The position numbers and the translations under genes are program-made. The notes below the pieces were generated by a model that was not told where the DNA came from, ran no database searches, and worked only from the letters and a program-made list of their open reading frames with translations. A DNA stretch of 64,000 bases from Peredibacter sp045999315 (lineage in GTDB: Bacteria; Bdellovibrionota; Bacteriovoracia; Bacteriovoracales; Bacteriovoracaceae): assembly GCF_045999315.1 (NCBI RefSeq), contig NZ_CP174607.1:3658001-3722000 (forward strand), read 5' to 3'. Shown piece by piece: positions 17,272-26,661 of this stretch (positions are counted from its first letter, which is position 1; each line of letters begins with the position of its first letter).

Positions 17272-18507
17272 ATGATAAATAAAATCAAAGACTTCCTAAA
17301 AACCAAGCTTTCCCGTTTGAAGAAAGACTCTTCTGATCAAGAAGATATTTCTTCGCAACCTCCTTTTGAAGAAAACAAGCATGAAGTTCTTCCACCAGAA
17401 GATAAAACTGGTGAAGCTCCAATGCCGGTTTTAAAAACAAATTGGAAAGATAAGTTCTCTTCTTCTGTGCGTGATTTAAGAGCGAAAATGGGCTCAATCA
17501 ACACAAAGGAATGGAAGCTCCCAGAGGGCTTTAAAACTAAAAGTGGCGAAGGTCTTTCTCTTCTTTCTCCAAGTCTAAGTAAAGGGATCGAAAAGTTTTT
17601 ATCGCGTGAAGCGCGTGAACCTATTCATCAAGTGGCCACAGTCATCATCGTTTGTGGCATCACCTACACTCTTGGAAAGACCACGGCCTTAGTCCTTCGT
17701 GGAACTCCCGTTTTTGATTCTCCTCGTGACTACACTGTTTCTATTTCTCTCGAGAATGACTTCAATCCTGGCACTCTTAATCAGGTGAAAAGCATTAACC
17801 CTTTCCGTACCAATACAGGCGCCGCAAAAGGGCCAAAGAAAGTGGCCGATACAAAATGTGAAGAAGCTCAACAGACTTCTAACCTTCCGATCAAGTTAGT
17901 GAACACCATCGTTCTTCAGGACACGATTAAATCTCTCGCTTCAGTTCAAGTTAGAGGTGACCGTGATCTTCAAGAAGTTCGTGTTGGTGACTCGATTGAC
18001 AACCTTGCCAAGATCTTCAAGATCACTCGTCTGGAAATTCTGGTGAAGAACCTTGAAAGTGGTGTTTGTGAATCCATTGCCTCTGATAAGGCAAGAGAAG
18101 TTCGCTCTCCCATTTCTGTCATGTCTCCGGCCCAAAGCCGTCAGTTCAAGGCCAACAAGAAAATGTCCGGTATCGACAATGTTGGTAACAAGTTCATGAT
18201 TCAAAAAGGTCTACTAGACGAGAAGATGAAAGACATTGCTTCTATTCTGACTCAGGCCCGTGCAATTAAGATTCAGAACCCTGACGGTTCTCTCTCATTC
18301 AAATTAACTGAAATGGATCCACAAGGGATCTTCCCATATCTTGGTCTACAGGATCAGGACATCATTACCAGTATCAACGGTAAGCCGATTTATGACCTGA
18401 ATGAAGTCATGGGACTATTTTCAAGAATTAAAAACCTGGAAAACCTTCAACTAGGGATTAAGCGTGAAGGTTCTGACTCTGTACAAGAGTATTCCATCAA
18501 AAAATAA
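17272..18507 (+). CDS. gspC: Type II secretion system protein C, with PDZ-like domain
   Basis: A 411-residue inner-membrane protein at the head of the secretion operon. It has a charged cytoplasmic N-terminal segment of about 115 residues, one membrane span (about 120-143), a periplasmic homology region and a C-terminal PDZ-like domain (about 300-405, with DQDIITSINGKPIYDLNEV). GspC links the inner-membrane platform to the secretin and helps recruit substrates. The identification rests on this architecture plus position in front of gspD; sequence similarity to enterobacterial GspC looks low. The long cytoplasmic extension is unusual, as most GspC proteins have only 15-30 residues before the span. 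The ATG at 17272 follows a TTG that is a less likely start. Confidence 0.88.
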   Translation: MINKIKDFLKTKLSRLKKDSSDQEDISSQPPFEENKHEVLPPEDKTGEAPMPVLKTNWKDKFSSSVRDLRAKMGSINTKEWKLPEGFKTKSGEGLSLLSPSLSKGIEKFLSREAREPIHQVATVIIVCGITYTLGKTTALVLRGTPVFDSPRDYTVSISLENDFNPGTLNQVKSINPFRTNTGAAKGPKKVADTKCEEAQQTSNLPIKLVNTIVLQDTIKSLASVQVRGDRDLQEVRVGDSIDNLAKIFKITRLEILVKNLESGVCESIASDKAREVRSPISVMSPAQSRQFKANKKMSGIDNVGNKFMIQKGLLDEKMKDIASILTQARAIKIQNPDGSLSFKLTEMDPQGIFPYLGLQDQDIITSINGKPIYDLNEVMGLFSRIKNLENLQLGIKREGSDSVQEYSIKK

Positions 18508-18519
18508 GGACGAACGGAA

Positions 18520-21042
18520 ATGAAGACAAGATGTCGTAATAAGCGTTTGATGAGCACCCTCATTTTTACCGCCCTTCTACTGTCGCAATATGAGGCACAC
18601 GCGCAATTTAATAAATACCGTTCGCAGACGCGCTTTAATACGAACCGTGGAGATGGAACTCCTCCGGCCGATGTTCAACCTGCTTCCCCTTCTGCCAGTG
18701 ATATTGAATCAATGTCTGCTGAAGACGCTGCTGCCGCTTTAAAGGCCGCAGAAAAAATTGAAAGCGCGGACGCTGATCCGGATCCAACTGAAGTTTCTGA
18801 TGATGATGCTTTCGAGCCTGATAGTGATGACGATGCCAACCAAACGACATTTGGTAACCGTCCTTCTCCAGGTCTTAAGGCCCAACCTAAGAACAGCAAA
18901 TACGTGAATCTTAACCCAGAGACCGCTTTCGGTCCTGAGATCGTTGAGAGTTTTGACTTTCCTGATACTGACATCATGGAAATCACAAAGCACATGCAGA
19001 AGCTTACAGGGATCAACCTGATCCTTGATAAAGATGTAAAAGGTAAAGTTTCAATCATCGCTCCTACTCCAATTACTGTAGGTGACGCTTGGAAAGCTTA
19101 CCTTGCCGCTCTTAACATGGCCGGCTACTCGCTGATCAAGACTGGTGCTTTCTATAAAGTAATCAATGCTCGTGATATTCGTTACACTCCGACGAAGATC
19201 TATACTGGTAACTACACTCCTGACACTGAAAACTATGTGATGAGAGTGATTTCTCTTAAATCAGTATCGGCCGCTGAAATTGCCCGTAACTTCCGTCCCT
19301 TCATGTCTCGATACGGACGAATCATTGATATCAAGCAAACCAACACTATTATCATTGCCGATACCGGTTCAAACATTAACCGTCTCGCAAAGATGGTGAA
19401 GTTCCTGGATGTTCCGGGACACGAAGAATCACTTCAAATTGTGAAAGTGAAGAACTCATCGGCCCAAGAGATCGCGAAGCTTCTGGATAATATTCTTAAA
19501 GGTGGTTCTAGTGGTGCTGGTGCGAGAGCAGGTACTGCTACTCCACGTTTCACTGGCTCAACTGGCGGCGGAACAGAGTCAACCAGCATGATTTCTCGAA
19601 TCATCGCTGAACCTAGAACAAACTCAATTATCGCCATGGCCAATGCTGAAGGAGCGAAACAACTTCGCGACCTGATCAACAAGCTAGACGTAAAGCTTAT
19701 TTCTTCCGGTTCTAACCGTGTTCACGTTTACTACTTAAACTACGGTGACTCTGAAGAACTTTCTAAAACACTTTCAAGCATCGTGACTGGTGCTACTGCC
19801 AAAGATGGTGCTGCTGGTGGTGCAAGCCGCTTCACTTCTTTCTCTGGCCCTTCTGAGAACCCGATTTTTTCTGCTGAAGTAAAAATTACTTCAGATAAAA
19901 ACAACAACGCTCTGGTTGTGACGGCCTCACCCACTGACTGGCTTACTCTTAAAGACGTAATTGGCCGCTTGGATATTCCTCGTGACCAGGTTTATGTAGA
20001 AGGTCTTATTCTTGAGGCCAACGTAGAAAAAGAAAGATCATTCGGGGTCGAATACGTTGGTGCTTACGGACAAGGAAACGCGGCACGTGCTGGTTTCACC
20101 AGTAAGTCTTCAAGTCTTCTTGGTCTCTTAAGTACAGGTGTTCCAACTTCACTTGGTGGTTTCTTCGCCGGCGCTGGTTTTGGTCCAACTCGTACAATTA
20201 CAGTTCCGAACGCCACTGGTGGTGGTACCACTACTCAACGTGTGAATGCTCTTAACGCTTTCATCAAAGCGATTGTTTCTCACGCCAGCACTAACGTTCT
20301 GGCCACGCCTCAGATCCTGGCCCTGGATAACACAGAAGCAACGTTCGAAGTTGGTGATACAGTACCTATTCAGAACTCTACAATCTCCGGTACGGTTCAA
20401 AACTTCTCGACAACAAACCAGGAAGCGAAGCTTTCACTAAAGATCACTCCACAGATCAACAAAGTGACTCGTTTCGTGAAGCTTAAAATTAACCAGAAGA
20501 TTGATGACTTTAAAGCGACTTCATCTGAAAACACTGGCCGCGGTCTTCCAACGACGACTCGTTCTGCTATCACCGAAGTGATGGTGCGTGACCGTGATAC
20601 CATCGCCATGGGCGGTCTCCTTCGTGACCGTGAGGCAGTGGCCAATGCGAAAGTTCCAATTCTCGGAGATATTCCTGTACTAGGTTGGTTATTTAAAAAC
20701 AAAAGTAGAACAATCCAGAAAGTGAATATTCTGTTCTTCATGACACCCAAAATTCTTTCTCCTTATGCTAAAACTGCCTCGGCCAACACGAAACAAGTGT
20801 TAGAAAGACGGGCCAAAGGTATGAAGGAGATGTTTGACGAGGATGAACAAGATCCTAACCAAAAAGCTTCGGAAGACTTAAATAAGAAACTGGATGCACA
20901 AATTGCCGGACCTCTTTACGACTTGTCTGATGCGGATCATTATAAGAATCTCAACAATGAAGACATTGGTCCAGACCAGGACGCTCCAGCAGAAGAATTC
21001 GAGACTCCTGACTATCAAGAGATTAGAAAATCGGTGCAATAA
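18520..21042 (+). CDS. gspD: Type II secretion secretin (outer-membrane channel)
   Basis: An 840-residue secretin. A signal peptide (about 1-29, ending AHA) is followed by an acidic low-complexity stretch (about 45-110) and an N0 domain beginning ESFDFPDTDIMEITKHM. N1-N3 modules follow (VKNSSAQEIAKLLDNIL and similar), then the C-terminal secretin domain containing ALDNTEATFEVGDTVPI and RDTIAMGGLLRD, and a charged tail. GspD oligomerises into the outer-membrane gate of the type II system. The acidic linker before N0 and a Gly/Ser/Thr-rich loop in the N-module region (about 330-355) are extensions not needed for the fold. It starts 12 bases after gspC with an AAGGA-type ribosome binding site. 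Confidence 0.96.
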   Translation: MKTRCRNKRLMSTLIFTALLLSQYEAHAQFNKYRSQTRFNTNRGDGTPPADVQPASPSASDIESMSAEDAAAALKAAEKIESADADPDPTEVSDDDAFEPDSDDDANQTTFGNRPSPGLKAQPKNSKYVNLNPETAFGPEIVESFDFPDTDIMEITKHMQKLTGINLILDKDVKGKVSIIAPTPITVGDAWKAYLAALNMAGYSLIKTGAFYKVINARDIRYTPTKIYTGNYTPDTENYVMRVISLKSVSAAEIARNFRPFMSRYGRIIDIKQTNTIIIADTGSNINRLAKMVKFLDVPGHEESLQIVKVKNSSAQEIAKLLDNILKGGSSGAGARAGTATPRFTGSTGGGTESTSMISRIIAEPRTNSIIAMANAEGAKQLRDLINKLDVKLISSGSNRVHVYYLNYGDSEELSKTLSSIVTGATAKDGAAGGASRFTSFSGPSENPIFSAEVKITSDKNNNALVVTASPTDWLTLKDVIGRLDIPRDQVYVEGLILEANVEKERSFGVEYVGAYGQGNAARAGFTSKSSSLLGLLSTGVPTSLGGFFAGAGFGPTRTITVPNATGGGTTTQRVNALNAFIKAIVSHASTNVLATPQILALDNTEATFEVGDTVPIQNSTISGTVQNFSTTNQEAKLSLKITPQINKVTRFVKLKINQKIDDFKATSSENTGRGLPTTTRSAITEVMVRDRDTIAMGGLLRDREAVANAKVPILGDIPVLGWLFKNKSRTIQKVNILFFMTPKILSPYAKTASANTKQVLERRAKGMKEMFDEDEQDPNQKASEDLNKKLDAQIAGPLYDLSDADHYKNLNNEDIGPDQDAPAEEFETPDYQEIRKSVQ

Positions 21043-21045
21043 CAT

Positions 21046-22776
21046 ATGAGTTTATCTAACGAAGTTTTTGAGAATGTAGAGCATAGTAAGGAAAAAATTG
21101 GTGAGCTTCTCATCAAGTACACTTCTCTTACCCGCTCTCAACTGGATGAGGCCCTAGAGGCCCAACGTGTGGAAGGTGGTCTTTTAGGAGACATTCTTCT
21201 TAAACGTAACTACATCCATCCTCATGACCTCATCAAGATTGTTTGTCATCAGATCGGCATTCCTTATCAGACGGACATCAAGATCGATGAGATTGATGCC
21301 AACGTGGTAAAAGATCTCTCCATCAACTACGCCAAGAACCATGAGGTTCTTCCGTGCATGGAAACTGATTTCTCAGTAACTGTGCTCATGAGTAACCCGT
21401 TTAACTTCAACGTGGTCAATGATCTTCACATGATCTACAAAAAAGAGATCAAGATCATTTGTACCACTCCCCTTCGTATTCAAGACGCCATTAACCGCGT
21501 TTATGAAAAGGCCAACCGTAACCTGGTTGACTCCATCGAAGATGAAGAGTTTGAAGAGAACCTGGATCTCGAAGGTCCAATTGATATCTTGGATGCCACG
21601 GCCGATGAAGCTCCGGTTATTCGTTTCGTGAACTCAATTATCTTCCGTGCCGTTAAAGAGCGCGCTTCCGATATTCACATCGAGCCCTATGAGCGAGATG
21701 TTGTTTATCGCTTCCGTATTAACGGGGTGATGACAGAAATCCTTCGCCAGCCGAAGAAAACTCACGCCGCGGTCTCTTCTCGTATTAAAGTTATGGCCCG
21801 CTTGGATATCGCTGAAAAGCGTCTTCCTCAAGATGGTCGTATTAAAATTAAAATTGCCGGTAAAGATATTGATATTCGTCTTTCGACTGTGCCTATTCAA
21901 TCGGGTGAACGTATTGTTATGCGGGTACTCGAGAAAAACAACACGGCCCTTAATCTTGAAACACTTGGTTTCCGCGGTAAAGTTCTTGAAGGACTTCAAG
22001 AGCTCGGCGGACGCAAGCACGGGGTTCTTTACGTTACCGGTCCAACAGGTCATGGTAAAACAACGACCCTATTCGCTCTCTTAGATAGAATTAAAACTCC
22101 GGATAAAATGATCATTACCGTGGAAGACCCGGTAGAGTATGAGATCCCTGGAATCTCTCAGATCCAGGTGAATCACAAAATTGAACTCACCTTCGCGGTG
22201 GCCCTTCGTTCGATTCTTCGTCAGAACCCGGACGTGGTGATGATCGGGGAAACCCGTGACCGTGAAACAGCAGAGATCGCGATTAACGCCTCGTTAACGG
22301 GTCACTTTGTGTTGTCTACTCTTCACACCAACGACGCGTCTTCTGCACCTACTCGTTTGATTGATATGGGTGTTCAACCGTTCTTGATTTCATCATCTCT
22401 GGCAGGAGTACTTGCTCAGCGACTTATTCGTACGCTGTGCTCGGCCTGTAAGCAAAGAACAACTCTTTCTGATTTTGAAAAAGTAATTCTTGATGTGGAC
22501 GATATTCCAGATAGCGCCACTATTTTCAAACCAGTTGGCTGTCCTCGTTGTTCAAACACAGGATACTCTGGTCGTACCGTTGTGTCGGAACTTCTCATGA
22601 TGAATGATGAAATCCGCGCTCTGATTATTCAAAAAACCGATGCGGCCACCATTAAGAAGGCCGCTGTTCGCGCCGGCATGAGAACTCTCCGTGGTGATGC
22701 CCTCGATAAGATTTACGAAGGTATTACATCGGTAGAAGAAGTGATGCGCGCAATTAACGCAGAAGAGACAGAATAA
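21046..22776 (+). CDS. gspE: Type II secretion ATPase
   Basis: A 576-residue cytoplasmic ATPase that powers pseudopilus assembly. The N-terminal N1E domain (about 10-155, MshEN-like) is followed by the GspE/PilB ATPase core. The core has Walker A GPTGHGKTT (Lys338), an Asp box, Walker B DVVMIGETRD (about 396-405), a His box (STLHTNDA), and a zinc-binding four-cysteine element (CSAC near 465, GCPRC about 30 residues later). The Walker A carries His where nearly all homologues have Ser (GPTGSGKT); the GxxxxGKT consensus is still met, so activity is expected. It starts four bases after the gspD stop and overlaps gspF by one base, so translation is coupled. Confidence 0.96.
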   Translation: MSLSNEVFENVEHSKEKIGELLIKYTSLTRSQLDEALEAQRVEGGLLGDILLKRNYIHPHDLIKIVCHQIGIPYQTDIKIDEIDANVVKDLSINYAKNHEVLPCMETDFSVTVLMSNPFNFNVVNDLHMIYKKEIKIICTTPLRIQDAINRVYEKANRNLVDSIEDEEFEENLDLEGPIDILDATADEAPVIRFVNSIIFRAVKERASDIHIEPYERDVVYRFRINGVMTEILRQPKKTHAAVSSRIKVMARLDIAEKRLPQDGRIKIKIAGKDIDIRLSTVPIQSGERIVMRVLEKNNTALNLETLGFRGKVLEGLQELGGRKHGVLYVTGPTGHGKTTTLFALLDRIKTPDKMIITVEDPVEYEIPGISQIQVNHKIELTFAVALRSILRQNPDVVMIGETRDRETAEIAINASLTGHFVLSTLHTNDASSAPTRLIDMGVQPFLISSSLAGVLAQRLIRTLCSACKQRTTLSDFEKVILDVDDIPDSATIFKPVGCPRCSNTGYSGRTVVSELLMMNDEIRALIIQKTDAATIKKAAVRAGMRTLRGDALDKIYEGITSVEEVMRAINAEETE

Positions 22777-23990
22777 TGCCTATTTACTCTTATAGAGGAA
22801 TGGATCGAAGCGGAAAAGAAATCAAGAACACGATTAACGTGGAAAGCATTGCTGCCGCAAAACAGCGTGTGAAATCCATGGGCATCATGCTGATTGATAT
22901 CAAGGAGCAAAAGGCCCAAGGTACTTCTGGCGGTAGTTCTCTTCTTCAATTACGCGGAAGTGTGAACGTAGAAGACCTGGCGATGATGACTCGTCAGCTC
23001 GCGACTCTTATTAAAGCAAAAATTCAGATCGTAGAGGCCCTTGCTGCCCTGGTAGACCAGGTAGACAACCCTAACCTACGTCTGGTTCTGGCGGATCTAA
23101 GACAAAAAGTTAACGAAGGTGCATCTTTGGCGAAGGCCCTTCAAGATCACCCAAAAGTTTTCAACTCTGTTTATGTCAACATGGTTGAGGCCGGTGAGGC
23201 CTCGGGTACACTCGAAATCGTACTTCTCCGTCTGGCCGACTTTACTGAAGCTCAAGTGAAACTAAAAAACAAAATCAAAGGTGCCATGACCTATCCGGTT
23301 ATTATGGCCGTCTTTGGTTTTGCCATGATGAACGTTATTTTCATTTTCGTTATTCCGAAAATGGCGAAAATCTTTACTTCGACCAAGCGCGAACTTCCGA
23401 TGATCACCAAGATTTGTATTTGGATTTCGGAATTTCTTCAAAACTACTGGTGGCTTCTCATCGCCTCAATTGTGGGCGGCGCATTTTTAATTAATAAATA
23501 CGTCAACAGTCCTAAGGGTCGTGCCCAGTGGCACTCTCTTCAATTAAAGCTTCCCGTTTTAGGAATGTTGATTAAAATGATCAACGTAAGCCGATTCTGC
23601 TCAACTCTTGGAACCCTGATGAATTCTGGGGTGCCAATTTTGACCGCCATGAATATCGTGAAAAACCTTATTCCGAACGTTCATATGAAAGATGCAGTAG
23701 AAAAGGCCCGTGTTTCGGTTTCTGAAGGTGCTTCGATCACAGGCCCATTGATCCAAAGTGGTTATTTTCCGGCCCTTGTGACCCATATGATCCGTCTGGG
23801 TGAGCGCTCAGGGGAATTGGAGCCGATGCTAAAAATTATTTCGGAAAACTATGAGGATCAAGTAGAATCAAAAATCAGTGGATTGACCTCTATCCTTGAG
23901 CCCATCATGATGATTTGTCTTGGTGTTGCAGTAGGTTTTATCGTATTTGCGGTGGTTATCCCGATGATGGATCTGAACAAAATTAGTTAA
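22776..23990 (+). CDS. gspF: Type II secretion inner-membrane platform protein F
   Basis: A 404-residue polytopic inner-membrane protein with two tandem T2SF domains (cytoplasmic helical bundles at about 70-165 and 270-380) and three membrane segments (about 170-195, 222-245 and 372-395). Family markers include MTRQLATLIKAKIQIVEAL and the repeat CSTLGTLMNSGVPILTAM. GspF is the platform on which GspE drives pseudopilin insertion. Its ATG overlaps the gspE stop (TAATG). Confidence 0.96.
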   Translation: MPIYSYRGMDRSGKEIKNTINVESIAAAKQRVKSMGIMLIDIKEQKAQGTSGGSSLLQLRGSVNVEDLAMMTRQLATLIKAKIQIVEALAALVDQVDNPNLRLVLADLRQKVNEGASLAKALQDHPKVFNSVYVNMVEAGEASGTLEIVLLRLADFTEAQVKLKNKIKGAMTYPVIMAVFGFAMMNVIFIFVIPKMAKIFTSTKRELPMITKICIWISEFLQNYWWLLIASIVGGAFLINKYVNSPKGRAQWHSLQLKLPVLGMLIKMINVSRFCSTLGTLMNSGVPILTAMNIVKNLIPNVHMKDAVEKARVSVSEGASITGPLIQSGYFPALVTHMIRLGERSGELEPMLKIISENYEDQVESKISGLTSILEPIMMICLGVAVGFIVFAVVIPMMDLNKIS

Positions 23991-24002
23991 GAAGGAGCTC
24001 GT

Positions 24003-24449
24003 ATGCTGAAAAATACAACTAAGATCGTTGCCTCTCAAAATGGGATGAGCTTGATCGAGATCTTGATCGCCCTGACCCTACTAGGTCTTGCTGGTACATT
24101 CGTTGCCGGTAAAGTAACTGAACGTCTACAAGAAGGTCAGGTACAAACGGCAAAAATCCAAATCCGTTCAATTTCTGAGCGACTGAAAGAATTCCGTCGT
24201 GACTGTAACTTTATTCCAACTACTGACCAGGGCCTTGATGCACTTGTTGAAAAGCCAACTGGTGGCCGTGAATGTAAGCGTTACGCTCCGGGCGGTTATA
24301 TCGAAGGCGGTAAAGTACCTCTAGATCCATGGGATGGTGAGTACATTTACGAGTCAGACGGTAAAACATTTACCATCATCTCCCTAGGTGCAGATAACGC
24401 CGAAGGTGGTGAAGGTGCTGATGCCGACATCAACTCAAAAGATCTTTAA
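24003..24449 (+). CDS. gspG: Major pseudopilin
   Basis: A 148-residue pseudopilin. The short basic leader ends in Gly, followed by MSLIEILIALTLLGL with the required Glu5, so it is a prepilin-peptidase substrate. The C-terminal region (DPWDGEYIYESDGKTFTIISLGADNAEGGEG) matches the calcium-binding loop of GspG. It forms the helical pseudopilus that pushes substrates through the secretin. A strong AAGGAG ribosome binding site fits the high copy number expected of the major subunit. No prepilin peptidase (gspO/pilD) gene is in the operon. Confidence 0.96.
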   Translation: MLKNTTKIVASQNGMSLIEILIALTLLGLAGTFVAGKVTERLQEGQVQTAKIQIRSISERLKEFRRDCNFIPTTDQGLDALVEKPTGGRECKRYAPGGYIEGGKVPLDPWDGEYIYESDGKTFTIISLGADNAEGGEGADADINSKDL

Positions 24450-25122
24450 TTCTCATAAGGGCCACCAGTCCGGATTTGCGTTAATTGAAATCCTGGTGGC
24501 CCTTCTTTTAGGTGCTCTGGTTTTCCTGGCCGTACCTTCTGGTGACAGTGCTCAAAAACATAGGGACTTACAAACGACCATCGACGACATCGATCGCTCC
24601 GTCCGTTTTGCTTCAAACGAAGCTGTTTTAAGAAACACCGTTGTTCGTCTTCGCTTCTCTTTGGACAAAGCACCCGTGGAATATACCGTGGAATACGGTC
24701 CGGCCGGAAATATGGCCCTCCCCGATCTTCAGGAAAAAACGGGGGCCCTTTCTCTAGCAGAAGAGAAGGCCGAAAAAGAACAGAACGCGGCCCTTGATCG
24801 AAACTTTACTAAAGTAGAAGAGTTCGAAGAAATTAAGCGTGAAATTCATCCAGACGTGACCATTCTGGGTCTGGCCACTTCGGCCCAAAAACGCCTTTTC
24901 ACTGACAACGACGCCTCTATTTATTTCTACCCGACTGGTGAGAAAGATGGCGCCATTGTTTTCTTCTCCACTAATGAAGAGTTCGCATACCTTGAAATTG
25001 AACCATTCATGACAGAAACCAATGCCGGATTTCAAACTCTCGCCACAGACTCCGTGGCCAAACTGGAAGATATCCTTCAAACTAGAGTGGAAGAAACTTA
25101 CAAGCAGTGGATTGGTAAATGA
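24421..25122 (+). CDS. gspH: Minor pseudopilin H
   Basis: A 233-residue minor pseudopilin with prepilin cleavage motif SG/FALIEILVALLLGAL (Glu5 present). It lies between gspG and gspI, the usual place of gspH. The start chosen at 24421 overlaps the gspG end by 29 bases. It is longer than typical GspH (about 150-170 residues); the extra part includes a charged, Glu/Lys-rich stretch around residues 105-145. Confidence 0.85.
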   Translation: MPTSTQKIFNSHKGHQSGFALIEILVALLLGALVFLAVPSGDSAQKHRDLQTTIDDIDRSVRFASNEAVLRNTVVRLRFSLDKAPVEYTVEYGPAGNMALPDLQEKTGALSLAEEKAEKEQNAALDRNFTKVEEFEEIKREIHPDVTILGLATSAQKRLFTDNDASIYFYPTGEKDGAIVFFSTNEEFAYLEIEPFMTETNAGFQTLATDSVAKLEDILQTRVEETYKQWIGK

Positions 25123-25682
25123 AGCAAAACGAGAAAGGATTCTCCCTTTTAGAGGTCATGATTGCCCTGACCCTCTTTGCTTTTTTTGTCACGGCCTTTT
25201 TGACCAGCCAAGGTTATAACGTTGCCGACTCTACCCTTTCCGAAGAGCAGCTGATGCTTCAACAGCTTTGTGAAAGAAAGATCAACGAACTGGTCATTGA
25301 TCCTCCAAAATTCTCCAACGCTCAGACTAATTTAAAAGAGACCAAAACCTTTGAAGAGTCGGATCTTAAAAATTATGAATACACGTTGGAAATGAAGAAA
25401 CTCACAGTTCCGGATTTTGCCCAACTCTTTGCTCAAAAAGATGCCACTTCTGAAGAGGCCAAAGACAGCTACGAAGGAAACTATTTTGGAAATAACCAGA
25501 ACAGTCCTAATCGAAATTCGAGCCTAGAGAAAATGGTCTTCGAAGAGCTGAAGAAAAATATTGAACGGGTCATTTGGCAGGCCCGAGTTACCGTCACTAA
25601 CAAAGACACAAAGTACACTTATACACTATCGACATATTTGACGAACTATAATGAAAAGATCCAACTCAACATCGGTTTTTAA
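25119..25682 (+). CDS. gspI: Minor pseudopilin I
   Basis: A 187-residue minor pseudopilin beginning MKQNEKG/FSLLEVMIALTLFAFF, a typical prepilin signal with Glu5. It follows gspH with an ATGA overlap. GspI nucleates the pseudopilus tip with GspJ and GspK. It is longer than usual GspI (about 120-130 residues), with an Asn/Ser-rich insert near residues 120-135. Confidence 0.88.
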   Translation: MKQNEKGFSLLEVMIALTLFAFFVTAFLTSQGYNVADSTLSEEQLMLQQLCERKINELVIDPPKFSNAQTNLKETKTFEESDLKNYEYTLEMKKLTVPDFAQLFAQKDATSEEAKDSYEGNYFGNNQNSPNRNSSLEKMVFEELKKNIERVIWQARVTVTNKDTKYTYTLSTYLTNYNEKIQLNIGF

Positions 25683-26661
25683 CGACCGGGGTTTTACATT
25701 AATTGAGATCTTAATTGCCATTACACTTTTGGCCTTCATCACGCTCGCCGTTGTGAACGTGACGGAGAACGCTTTCCTCACGAAAGACCGCACCACTGAG
25801 ATCAATAAAAACAATCTTCAAATTGAAACGGCCATGAGCCGTTTTGAGTGGGACTTTGCTCAAATCTATTCTCCTTTGTATTTTTCTACTGTCATGAACC
25901 TGAACCAGAACAACATGAATCAGTATGGAAACAATCCAAACGGTGGTTTCGCAGATGGTAGTACAACTGGGTCTACTCAAGGTGGAAACCAGGCCGGAAT
26001 GAACAGTCCTCTTCTTCAACAGTATTACGAACAATTGGTGACACGCTTTGAGAGAAATGAGCATTTCATGGCCGTTTCAAAAGAAGGTTTCCCGATTCCT
26101 CGCTTCTACTCCCCGGATAAAAGTACTTTCGAGTTCTTTACGTCCTCGAATCGCAGAAAGCTTCAGAACATGAAGCAATCTCACTTTGCTTGGGTCCGTT
26201 ATGCCCTTGCTCCTCAGCAGGAACTTCCAAGCGAAGAAGGACAAGAACAGAATTCAAACATTCCGAAGTCCCTTCGTAGTCTTGTTCGTTACTATACGGC
26301 CGATGATCCTTATTCAGATAAACGCATCAACATTGATGACGTGGACAGAGTAAAAGGTGCGGTCCTGCTTAGAAATGTTGAAACTCTTGAGTTCCAATTT
26401 TGGAATTTGAATACTCGCAAATGGGAAACGAACATCAAGACAGTTCCTCAAGGGGAAAATGTCCTTCATGGTGTACGAGTGACCGTGAGCTGGTATGACT
26501 CTGCCGGAAATAAGAGAACAACTTCCCGTATTTTTCGTACTCACTGGCCGCTAGTGGTCCCTCAGGACCCAGCAACTAACACCAATGTTCAAGGTGGGAT
26601 GACCACAGGAAATACCACCGGCACGATGAGTAACCAAAGTGGAGATAATGATGGGTTTTAA
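25651..26661 (+). CDS. gspJ: Minor pseudopilin J
   Basis: A 336-residue minor pseudopilin with prepilin motif RG/FTLIEILIAITLLAF. It overlaps gspI by 32 bases. Typical GspJ has about 200 residues; here Asn/Gly/Thr-rich inserts (about 85-115, and the last 30 residues, with repeated TTG units) account for part of the excess. It joins GspI and GspK in the tip complex. Confidence 0.88.
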   Translation: MKRSNSTSVFNDRGFTLIEILIAITLLAFITLAVVNVTENAFLTKDRTTEINKNNLQIETAMSRFEWDFAQIYSPLYFSTVMNLNQNNMNQYGNNPNGGFADGSTTGSTQGGNQAGMNSPLLQQYYEQLVTRFERNEHFMAVSKEGFPIPRFYSPDKSTFEFFTSSNRRKLQNMKQSHFAWVRYALAPQQELPSEEGQEQNSNIPKSLRSLVRYYTADDPYSDKRINIDDVDRVKGAVLLRNVETLEFQFWNLNTRKWETNIKTVPQGENVLHGVRVTVSWYDSAGNKRTTSRIFRTHWPLVVPQDPATNTNVQGGMTTGNTTGTMSNQSGDNDGF